Assembly: GCA_021324635.1 (NCBI GenBank)
Contig: JAJPIS010000080.1
Location: 1 to 64,000, forward strand
DNA length: 64,000 nt
DNA from: Gemmatimonadota bacterium
Lineage (GTDB): Bacteria > Gemmatimonadota > Gemmatimonadetes > Gemmatimonadales > Gemmatimonadaceae
Reading direction: 5' to 3'
Made by a program: the position numbers and the translations under genes. The notes beneath the pieces are model-generated. The model saw only the letters and a list, made by a program, of their open reading frames with translations. It was not told the DNA's origin and did no database searches. This document shows positions 35,710 through 42,600 of the stretch, one piece after another (the stretch's first letter is position 1; each line of letters begins with the position of its first letter).

Positions 35710-36189
35710 ATGACCAAGCACCTGCCCCTGTTGGCCGCGATGCTGCTCGTGTCCCTGCCGGTGGCGGCCCAGAGCCGCAAGGAAATTCCGCTGCCGGCAA
35801 GTCAGAACCCCACGAATGCCAGCCTGCCGATCGCGGCGGCCGTGTGGGCCGGCAACACGCTGTACGTGAGTGGGTGGCTCGACCCGGACATGAAGGCCGA
35901 CACCGATACCAAATCACAGACCGTCGGGATCCTCGAGGACGTGCAGAAGCTCCTCGCGTCGCAGCACCTGACGATGGGCGATGTGGTGTCCATGCACGTG
36001 TACCTGGGAACCAACCCGGCGACCAACGGCAAGCCGGACTTCGCCGGCATGATGGCCGGCTATACCCAGTTCTTTGGCACGAGGGACCAACCGAACACGC
36101 CGTCGCGCACCACGCTCCAGGTCGTGCTGCCCGCTGCGTCGCGTGGCGCGCTGGTCGAGATCGACCTCATCGCCGCGCGTCCCACATAG
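35710..36189 (+). CDS. exported RidA/YjgF family protein
   Basis: A 159-residue protein with a signal peptide (HLPLLAAMLLVSLPVAAQ), then a RidA domain: YVSGWLDPD, TVGILEDVQKLLASQHLTMGDVVSMHVYL, and the C-terminal RTTLQVVLPA...VEIDLIAA. The Arg in PSRTTLQV corresponds to the arginine needed for enamine/imine deamination in RidA. A periplasmic location is unusual for this family. ATG 35710 is preceded by GGAG at 8 nt. It is divergent from the LysR gene, which may control it. Confidence 0.87.
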   Translation: MTKHLPLLAAMLLVSLPVAAQSRKEIPLPASQNPTNASLPIAAAVWAGNTLYVSGWLDPDMKADTDTKSQTVGILEDVQKLLASQHLTMGDVVSMHVYLGTNPATNGKPDFAGMMAGYTQFFGTRDQPNTPSRTTLQVVLPAASRGALVEIDLIAARPT

Positions 36190-36755
36190 CGGGCGAGCGC
36201 GAACGGGTGGTCGCGGCGCCGCGCCTGAGCGCCGCGCGACCCCGCGACCCGCGGCCCCGCGGCGGCGCTCCCCTTTCCAGGGCGGCCCCGGCTGGGCACC
36301 TCGAGGTGTGGCTGCCGGAGGGCGCCGTGGGGTGCGGCTGCCGGAGAGCGCCGTGGGTGCCGACGCCGGGCACCGCAGAGGTCGGTCATTGTGGCCGATT
36401 CAGATGGCTCGGGGCTCCGGGGCGGGCGCCCGGCGGGGCGGGCGCTCGGCGGGGCGTGGGAGGCCTTTCCCGGGGCGCCGCGGCGCCCTACGTTGACCTT
36501 CCCGCCGTGTGCCCTCCGCCCCCTCCCCCCCCTCCCCCCCCCGCGTCGCCGGGGCCCGTCTTGGCCTCGGACGTCCTCGACCCCGCCGCGACAGCTCCGC
36601 CGTTGTCACCCGCTCCGGTCGTCCCGCCCGCCCCCGCCCCCGCCCCCGCACCGCACCCCGCGCCGCTCGCGCCGGTCCCGGCGGCGGGGCCCGCCCCGGT
36701 GTCCGACGAGAACGGCGACGGCATCCACGCCGACGCGACGCGGGCGGATTTCGAC
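36190..36755. other. low-complexity region between ridA-like and S66 peptidase genes
   Basis: About 560 bp of GC-rich DNA with no gene I can support. It contains a direct repeat of about 26 bp (GTGYGGCTGCCGGAGRGCGCC type, 36306-36359) and a long C-rich block (about 36510-36560). An alternative GTG start for the peptidase at 36507 falls here, which would extend the protein by a Pro/Ala-rich leader. Confidence 0.4.
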
Positions 36756-38153
36756 ATGGCGGCGGACGCCCCGAGCGCCGGCGTCGGGCTCACGAGCGCA
36801 GCGGCGGATCGGTGCGCGACGCTCCTCGGCGCGGACGGTCTCGCGGACACGGTCGCCGAGACCGTCGCGGATGGCTTCGCCGATCGCGCAGCCGATCGCG
36901 CAGCCGATCGCGCGGCCGACCGCGCGGCCGATCGCGCAGCTGATCACCCAGCCGATCGCGAACCTGATCACCTAGCCGATCGCGCAGCGGACCGCGCGGC
37001 CGCCCGTCCGGCTGATCGCGCGGCTGATCGCCCGGCTGATCGCCCGGCTGAGCGCGCGGCTGAGCGCCCGGCTGATTGGTCCGGCGACGCGACATCGAGC
37101 GCGGCATCCGACGCGGGATCCGACGCCAGATCGAGTGCAGGATGGAGTGCCGGGTCGAGTGCCGGGTCGAGTGCCGGATCGCCGGTCATCTCCGTAGCGG
37201 CGCCGGCGGCGCCGGCGGCGCCGATCGCGACGCGGCCGCCGCTCCTTCGGCCCCCGGCCCTGGTGAAGGGGGACACGATCGGAGTGGTGGCGCCGTCGTA
37301 TGCGCCGCGTCCGGGGTGGCTCGCCCGCGGCGTCAAGGCGCTCGAGCGGCTGGGCTACGGGGTCGTCCTGGATGCGGAGCTGGGGACGCTCCGGCGCTTT
37401 CAGCGCGAGGAGGACGAGCGGCGGGCCGAGAATTTCATGGGGATGTGGCTCGACCCGCGCGTCAAGGCGGTGATCGGCGGGACGGGGGGGTACGGGGCGG
37501 TGCGGATGCTTCCGCACCTCGAGCCGGAGATTTTTCGACTCAACCCCAAGATCTTCGTCGGCTACTCGGACGTGACGGCGCTCCACCTCTGGCTGATGCG
37601 GCGGGCCGGGCTGCGCGTGTTCCACGGGCCGACGGTCGACGATCTGATCCCGAGCGCCCGCGATCCCACCATGTCATCGCTCGTCGCCGCCCTGACGACG
37701 CCCCGGCCGGTCGCGAGGATGGGGCGCGACATCGCCCGCGTCGTGCGGCCGGGCCGGGCCGTCGGCCGCCTCACGGGCGGCAACCTGTCGCTCGTCCAGC
37801 AGTCGATCGGCACGCCGTACGAGATCGATTCGCGCGATGCGATCCTCTTTCTCGAGGAAACGCGGGATCCGATGTCGGTCGCCGACGAGCGGCTCGTGCA
37901 CCTCCGGGCGGCGGGGCTTCTTCGCCACGTACGCGGGGTGGTGTTCGGCCAGCTCTCGCTCGACCGCTCCGAGGAGGACGAGTTCGAGGATTTCCTGACC
38001 GATCTGCTGTCGGATCTCGACATTCCGATCCTGACGGACTTCCCGGCGGGCCACGAGGTGCCGAATCTCACGCTCCCGCTCGGCACCGAGGTGGAGCTGG
38101 TGGCCGAGGAGCACACGGGGTGGCTCGTCCACCGCGAGGACGCGCTGGCCTGA
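36756..38153 (+). CDS. LD-carboxypeptidase (peptidase S66) with repeat-built N-terminal extension
   Basis: A cytoplasmic LD-carboxypeptidase/MccF-type serine peptidase that trims the terminal D-residue of peptidoglycan tetrapeptides or related amides. The S66 domain starts at LVKGDTIGVVAPSYAP (about 37260). It contains the nucleophile Ser in GYSDVTALH, the Glu in FLEETRDP and the His in PAGHEVPNLTLPLG, so the triad looks complete. The first ~165 residues are two four-residue repeat arrays (AADR type, then SSAG type) absent from the family. The start is uncertain: ATG 36756, GTG 36507 or GTG 37263, the last giving the standard ~300-residue enzyme. Confidence 0.8.
   Translation: MAADAPSAGVGLTSAAADRCATLLGADGLADTVAETVADGFADRAADRAADRAADRAADRAADHPADREPDHLADRAADRAAARPADRAADRPADRPAERAAERPADWSGDATSSAASDAGSDARSSAGWSAGSSAGSSAGSPVISVAAPAAPAAPIATRPPLLRPPALVKGDTIGVVAPSYAPRPGWLARGVKALERLGYGVVLDAELGTLRRFQREEDERRAENFMGMWLDPRVKAVIGGTGGYGAVRMLPHLEPEIFRLNPKIFVGYSDVTALHLWLMRRAGLRVFHGPTVDDLIPSARDPTMSSLVAALTTPRPVARMGRDIARVVRPGRAVGRLTGGNLSLVQQSIGTPYEIDSRDAILFLEETRDPMSVADERLVHLRAAGLLRHVRGVVFGQLSLDRSEEDEFEDFLTDLLSDLDIPILTDFPAGHEVPNLTLPLGTEVELVAEEHTGWLVHREDALA
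36881..37078. repeat. 12-bp tandem repeat encoding (A/P)-A-D-R units
   Basis: About 16 degenerate copies of a GATCGCGCAGCC-type dodecamer, in frame with the S66 peptidase. Most units contain GATC, often as CGATCG. Copies at the 3' end drift to GCTGATCGCCCG. Confidence 0.8.
37120..37187. repeat. 12-bp tandem repeat encoding S-(S/W)-A-G units
   Basis: Four to five copies of a GGGTCGAGTGCC-type dodecamer directly after the previous array, in the same frame. They give the linker before the catalytic domain. Confidence 0.7.
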
Positions 38154-38350
38154 GGGTGGCGGGACGGTCGCGGGGCGCCGGGCCGCCCGTGGGGGCGGCA
38201 TTCATGCCGCCCGCCGATCGCATCCCGCCCCGATGCCGGGACGCCCGCGTCCCCGCGGCCCCGGCGTAGGGGCGGCATTCATGCCGCCCGCGACCCGCAT
38301 CCCGCACCAATGCCGGGGCGGCATTCATGCCGCCCGCGACCCGCATCCCG

Positions 38351-38549
38351 CACGGCTGCCTGGCCCGGGCGTGTCACGCGGGCCGCGTCCCGCGGCCACC
38401 AAAGGAAACGTTTTTGTTGATGGTGCCAGGGGCAATCGCTTCGCGATTGCCCCTGGCACCGGGAACCGCGCCGACCGGGGCCGGATGGTGGGCCCGTCGC
38501 GGCGGTCCGGGCACGTGTGGGTGCGTCGATGCCCGCGGCACCGGGAACG
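38351..38549. repeat. 199-bp duplicated element, copy 1
   Basis: Identical to 41091-41289 except at four positions. It contains an 18-bp perfect hairpin (38422-38439 with 38443-38460) with loop TTC, preceded by AAAGGAAACGTTTTTGTTGAT and followed by GGGAACCG. The T5 tract is on the 5' side, so it is not an intrinsic terminator on either strand. It is flanked on both sides by copies of the 20-bp palindrome. Confidence 0.9.
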
Positions 38550-38966
38550 GCGGGCGGGAATGCATGGTGTCGCCGCGGGCGCACGTCGCCGTGGGCGCCC
38601 CGCGTAGGGGCGGCATTCATGCCGCCCGCGATTCGCATCCCGCACGGATGCCCGGCCCGGCATTCATGCCGCCCGCTCCTCGCATCCCACACGGCTGCCT
38701 GGCCCGGCATTTCACCGCGATGTCCGCGGGGCGGCATTCATGCCGTTCGCCGTTCGGCATGTCCCGCGGCCCGCGGCCCGCGTCCCCGCGTAGGGGCGGC
38801 ATTCATGCCGCCCGCGACCCGCATCCCGCACGGACGCCGGGGCGGCATTCATGCCGCCCGCGATTCGCATCCCGCACCAATGCCGGGACGGCATGGGATG
38901 CCCGTCCGCGGTGGCATTTCGCGGCCACGCCCGGGTGACATGATGGCGAACGGCAACGGCGAACGG

Positions 38967-39034
38967 CGTGAATGCCGGGCCAGGCATCGGTGCGAAATGG
39001 GAGTAGCGGGGGGCATGAATGCGGCCCCTACCGG
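38967..39034. repeat. reverse-oriented terminal copy of the palindrome unit
   Basis: Read on the minus strand this is GTAGGGGCCGCATTCATGCC followed by the usual tail ending in TGCCTGGCCCGGCATTC. That is a full array unit in the opposite direction to the rest of array A. It overlaps the 3' end of the CoA-binding protein gene by a few bases. Confidence 0.75.
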
Positions 39035-39468
39035 CCGAGGCGCTGGAGCTCGATCAGGAGACATCGATCCTGTACGACATCGATGCCGGCCGCGGTGAGG
39101 CGGGCGGCGGCGGCATCGTTGCGGATACCGAGTTGCATCCAGGCGGCACGCGGATGCTTGGCAATGATGTCGTCGATGTGCGGCGGGACATCGGCCGGCC
39201 GCCGGAAGATGTTGACGATGTCGACCGGTTGCGGCACGTCGGCCACCCGGCGGTAGACAGGCGCGCCCAGGATCTCGACGACGTCGGGGTAGTAGACCGG
39301 CACCGGGATGATCTCGAGGCCCGCGCGCTGCGCGTAGGCCGCGACATAGTACGCGGGCTTCTCCGTCCAGGCCGGCTTGATCCCGAGCACGGCGACACGG
39401 CGCGTCACGGCGAGCAGCGCCGCGATCTCGTCGTCGGACTCCAGCAAACGCCCGGATGCAGGGTGCAC
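39028..39468 (-). CDS. CoA-binding domain protein (YccU-like)
   Basis: A 146-residue single-domain protein with a Rossmann-type CoA-binding fold: RRVAVLGIKPAWTEKPAYYVAAYAQRAG, IIPVPVYYPDVVEILGAPVYRRVADVP, VDIVNIFRRPADVPPHIDDIIA and WMQLGIRNDAAAARLTAAGIDVV. It matches the CoA_binding_2 family, which includes E. coli YccU. The physiological role is not known. Its 3' end runs into the reverse palindrome unit of array A. Upstream is the 9-bp tandem array 39502-39591, which may lie in its promoter region. Confidence 0.88.
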   Translation of the reverse strand: MHPASGRLLESDDEIAALLAVTRRVAVLGIKPAWTEKPAYYVAAYAQRAGLEIIPVPVYYPDVVEILGAPVYRRVADVPQPVDIVNIFRRPADVPPHIDDIIAKHPRAAWMQLGIRNDAAAARLTAAGIDVVQDRCLLIELQRLGR

Positions 39469-39501
39469 GACGAAAACTATCTCGGTTAGATTCCCTTCCG
39501 C

Positions 39502-39591
39502 ACCCGCTACACCCGCTACACCCGCTACACCCGCTACACCCGCTACACCCGCTACACCCGCTACACCCGCTACACCCGCTAGACCCGCTGC
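39502..39591. repeat. 9-bp tandem repeat (ACCCGCTAC x10)
   Basis: Ten uninterrupted nonamers, the first eight identical and the last two with one or two changes. It lies in the intergenic region between the divergent CoA-binding and saccharopine-dehydrogenase-like genes, 34 bp from the start of the former. Open frames across it give Ser-Gly-Cys or His-Pro-Leu repeats, but no supported gene contains them. Confidence 0.95.
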
Positions 39592-39755
39592 TCACACCGC
39601 GCGGTGTGCCGGTGTGGCGCCCGGCCCGCCACGCGACCGCCCGAGTGAGTGGCCGGTCGGTTCGGCGGCGGCTCGTAGGGATCGCCGTTCACCCAGACCT
39701 GGGCGGCGCCACGCGCGTGGCGCCGTCTCCGCTTTCGTGCTCGGAGTAGTGGATC

Positions 39756-40901
39756 ATGCGCATGCTCGTTCTCGGGCGTGGGCTACAAGGCTCGGCCTGC
39801 GCGTACGACCTCCTCCAGAACCCCGAGGTGACGGAGGTGCGGATCGCCGATCTGCACGTCGATCACCTACCGGAGTTCCTCGGCCCATACTCCGGGACGC
39901 GACTCATCCCGACACGGCTCGACGTCCGCGACACCGAGGCGGTCCGCGCCATCATGCGGCAGTCCGATGCCGTCATGAGCGCCATCCCGTACTATTTCAA
40001 CTTCGACCTCGCGCGTCAGGCGGTGGAGGCGGGCGTACACTTCTGCGATCTCGGCGGGAACACCGAGATCGTCTTTCAGCAGAAGGGGCTGGACGCGGCG
40101 GCGCGCGAGCGCGGCATCACGATCATCCCCGACTGCGGGCTCGCGCCCGGGATGGTCAACATCCTGGCGCAGCACGGCATCGCGCAGCTCGAGCGCGTGT
40201 CGAGCGTCCGGATCTTCGTCGGTGGCCTCCCGCAGCAGCCGGAGCCGCCGCTCAACTACCAGGTCGTCTACTCGCTCGAGGGCGTGCTCGACTACTACAC
40301 GACCCTCTCGTGGGTCCTGCGCGACGGGCGGCGCCACCAGGTGAAGGCCCTGTCGGAGCGCGAGACGGTCACCTTCCCCGCACCGGTCGGCGCGCTCGAG
40401 GCCTTCCACACGGCCGGCGGGCTCTCCACGCTCGCCTTCCGGTACGAGGGGAAGATCCCCACGATGGAGTACAAGACACTCCGCTACCCGGGGCACGCGC
40501 ACATCATGGAGGCGATCCGGGAGCTGGGCTTCCTCGACACGGCGCCGATCGAGGTTCGCGGTGTGAAAGTCGCCCCCCGCGACGTGGCGACGACCGTCAT
40601 GGGCCAGCGCCTCACGAAGCCGCACGGGCGCGACCTGGTCGCGCTCCGGGTGGTGGTCGAGGGATCGAAGGGCGGGGTGCCCAAGCGACTCGCGTGGGAG
40701 CTCCTCGACTACTTCGACGCGGCCCACGGCATCAGCGCGATGATGCGGACGACCGGCTACTCGCTCTCGATCACGGGGCAGATGCAGGCGCGGGGCGAGA
40801 TTATCCCACCGGGCGTGCATACGCCGGACGAGTGCGTGCCGGCGGAGCGGTACATCGCCGAGCTCGCGAGGCGCGGAATCAACATCCGACAGGTCGCCTG
40901 A
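39756..40901 (+). CDS. saccharopine dehydrogenase family protein
   Basis: An NAD(P)-binding reductase of 381 residues: nucleotide-binding MLVLGRGLQGSACAYDLL at the start, SDAVMSAIPYYFN, HFCDLGGNTEIVFQQ, and IPDCGLAPGMVNILA, all typical of saccharopine dehydrogenase/lysine-ketoglutarate-reductase-like proteins. The substrate could be saccharopine, another amino-acid adduct or carboxynorspermidine; the last would fit a polyamine context, but there is no direct evidence. Start ATG 39756, with a second in-frame ATG two codons on. It is bracketed with the CoA-binding gene by arrays A and B; array B begins 20 bp after its stop. Confidence 0.85.
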   Translation: MRMLVLGRGLQGSACAYDLLQNPEVTEVRIADLHVDHLPEFLGPYSGTRLIPTRLDVRDTEAVRAIMRQSDAVMSAIPYYFNFDLARQAVEAGVHFCDLGGNTEIVFQQKGLDAAARERGITIIPDCGLAPGMVNILAQHGIAQLERVSSVRIFVGGLPQQPEPPLNYQVVYSLEGVLDYYTTLSWVLRDGRRHQVKALSERETVTFPAPVGALEAFHTAGGLSTLAFRYEGKIPTMEYKTLRYPGHAHIMEAIRELGFLDTAPIEVRGVKVAPRDVATTVMGQRLTKPHGRDLVALRVVVEGSKGGVPKRLAWELLDYFDAAHGISAMMRTTGYSLSITGQMQARGEIIPPGVHTPDECVPAERYIAELARRGINIRQVA

Positions 40902-40920
40902 CCGCGACCGTCATTAACGT

Positions 40921-41455
40921 AGGGGCGGCATTCATGCCGCCCGCGATTCGCATCCCACACGGCTGCCTGGCCCGGCATTCCGCGTGCGCCGCGTCCCGCG
41001 GCCCCCGTAGGGGCGGCATTCATGCCGCCCGCGATTCGCATCCCACACGGCTGCCGGGCGGCATTCATGCCGCCCGCGATTCGCATCCCACACGGCTGCC
41101 TGGCCCGGGCGTGTCACGCGGGCCGCGTCCCGCGGCCACCAAAGGAAACGTTTTTGTTGATGGTGCCAGGGGCAATCGCGGAGCGATTGCCCCTGGCACC
41201 GGGAACCGCACCGACCGGGGCCGGATGGTGGGCCCGTCGCGGCGGTCCGGGCACGTGTGGGTGCGTCGATGCCCGCGGCACCGGGAACGTGCGCGGACCG
41301 TAGGGGCGGCATTCATGCCGCCCGCTCCTCGCATCCCGCACGGATGCCGGCCGGCATTCATGCCGCCCGCGAATCGGATCCCGCACCAATGCCGGGACGG
41401 CATTCATGCCGCCCGCGATTCGCATCCCACACCGATGCCGGGGCGGGAACGTCAG
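40921..41455. repeat. palindromic repeat array B (REP/BIME-like)
   Basis: Six copies of the same 20-bp palindrome or its core, at 40923, 41011, 41056, 41304, 41353 (core) and 41399 (core), with the same tails as array A. The second copy of the 199-bp element lies in the middle. The array ends at the stop codon of the sugar dehydrogenase gene (41452). There is no coding potential beyond chance open frames. Confidence 0.85.
41091..41289. repeat. 199-bp duplicated element, copy 2
   Basis: Offset by exactly 2740 bp from copy 1. The hairpin stem is identical, and the loop is GGA instead of TTC. One other base differs (41210 A against 38470 G). Palindrome copies flank it on both sides, as for copy 1. 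Confidence 0.9.
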
Positions 41456-42597
41456 CGATAGACGCGATAGACCGCGTCGTCCTGGTCGTCGGTGATCAGC
41501 AGACTACCGTCCGCGGCGACGAGAAGGCCGGCGACGCGGCCCCAGCGGCTGCCGTTGGGCAGCTGCCACCCCGTGATGAAGTCGTCGTACGAGACGGGCT
41601 GCCCGTTGGCGATATGGACGCGGACGACCTTGTCCCCTGTGGGCTGGTCGCGGTCCCAGGACCCGTGGAAGGCGACCAGGGCATCGCCGCGGGCGTCGTC
41701 GGGGAGCATCGTGGCGCGGTCGAGGAACGTGATCCCGAGTGGGGCCGAGTGGGCCTGGAAGCCGAGCGCCGGCGCGATCGTCGACGCGCACCGTGTCCGA
41801 TCGTTGAACTCGGGATTGGGGTTGTGCCCTCCCCAGCAGTACGGCCAGCCGTAGTCCCCGCCATCGCGGAGGATGTCGAGCGCATCGGGCGGCGCGTTCT
41901 GGTGATCGGGGCTGAGGTTGTCCCGCTCGTTCACGACGGCCCACAGCACATGCGTCGTGGGGTCGACGGCGAGGCCGACCGCGTTGCGCAGCCCACGCGC
42001 GAAGACGCGACCGTTGGCGCCCGATTCGTCGAAGCGCATCACCGTCGCACGGGTCGAGTCATCCTCCACGCAGACGTTGCAGGACGAGCCGACCGACACG
42101 TACATGCCGCTGTCGGGACCGAAGACGATCGTGCGCGTGGAATGCCCGCTGCCGTGCCCGTAGTGATTCACGTACGTGGGCGCGCCGGTGGGCACGCCGT
42201 GCGCGTCGAGCGCGAACCGGACGACACCGTCGGTGTTCGCGACATAGAAGGCCCCGGTGTGGAACGCCATCCCGTGCGGCTCGTCCAGTCCGCTCGCGAC
42301 CACGCGCTGACTGTCCGGCGTGCCGCGCGGGCCCACGGCCCAGAGCCGAACGATCTGGCCGGTACCCGGCGAGGACACGTACACGGAACCGTCCGGCCCG
42401 AGCGCCAGCCAGCGCGCATCCGGGATGTGCGCGAAGTACGCGATGTGGAGCCCGGCCGGCAGGGTGAGCCGCTGCTCCAACTGCGCGTCGCTTCCGGGCT
42501 GCGCCACCGTCCGCCCCGCCGAGCAGGCGGCGAGGCTCCCGGCGACCATCACGGATCCCGCCAGACACCGCATCCACGCGAGGCGCGGGCTGCGCAT
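41452..42597 (-). CDS. PQQ-dependent sugar dehydrogenase-like lipoprotein
   Basis: A periplasmic, probably lipid-anchored protein of 381 residues with lipobox SLAACS (Cys near 25). The beta-propeller of the glucose/sorbosone dehydrogenase family follows: RWLALGPDGSVYVSSP, DEPHGMAFHTGAFYVANTDGVVRF, FARGLRNAVGLAVDP, DNLSPDHQNAPPDAL, YGWPYCWGGHNP and FHGSWDRDQPTGDKVVRV. The His expected for PQQ/base catalysis may be in EPHG. The sugar substrate is unknown. It lies 3 bp from the stop of the plug-domain gene upstream on the same strand. Confidence 0.87.
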   Translation of the reverse strand: MRSPRLAWMRCLAGSVMVAGSLAACSAGRTVAQPGSDAQLEQRLTLPAGLHIAYFAHIPDARWLALGPDGSVYVSSPGTGQIVRLWAVGPRGTPDSQRVVASGLDEPHGMAFHTGAFYVANTDGVVRFALDAHGVPTGAPTYVNHYGHGSGHSTRTIVFGPDSGMYVSVGSSCNVCVEDDSTRATVMRFDESGANGRVFARGLRNAVGLAVDPTTHVLWAVVNERDNLSPDHQNAPPDALDILRDGGDYGWPYCWGGHNPNPEFNDRTRCASTIAPALGFQAHSAPLGITFLDRATMLPDDARGDALVAFHGSWDRDQPTGDKVVRVHIANGQPVSYDDFITGWQLPNGSRWGRVAGLLVAADGSLLITDDQDDAVYRVYR

Positions 42598-42600
42598 CGC

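Larger units (their letters stand above)
38190..39034. repeat. palindromic repeat array A (REP/BIME-like)
   Basis: At least eight copies of a 20-bp palindrome, GGGCGGCATTCATGCCGCCC (9-bp arms, 2-nt centre) or close variants, at 38193, 38270, 38316, 38608, 38659 (core), 38729 (one arm decayed), 38794 and 38840. Each is followed by a conserved tail reading about CGCGAYYCGCATCCCRCA. Leading copies are preceded by GTAGG. Copies are unevenly spaced, and a 199-bp element lies inside. The final copy (38967-39034) is in reverse orientation. No transposase is present. This matches the general form of bacterial REP/BIME elements, but the specific family is not identified. Confidence 0.85.

Noticed and set aside
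38422-38460. Intrinsic terminator at the 18-bp hairpin
   Set aside because: The T5 tract lies on the 5' side on the plus strand; on the minus strand the hairpin is followed by A-rich sequence. Neither direction gives a hairpin followed by a U-tract.
38279-39098. Small repetitive proteins containing GGMNAAP or FMPPA motifs
   Set aside because: They are translations of the palindromic repeats in several frames on both strands and vary with each repeat, with no ribosome sites or conserved fold.
38849-39595. Protein with a Ser-Gly-Cys repeat N-terminus on the minus strand
   Set aside because: The repeat is the nonamer array in another frame, and the rest overlaps the CoA-binding protein gene out of frame.
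38190-41455. CRISPR array
   Set aside because: The repeats are 20-bp palindromes with conserved, not unique, sequence after each copy, irregular spacing, an embedded duplicated 199-bp element and one inverted copy. No cas genes are in the window.
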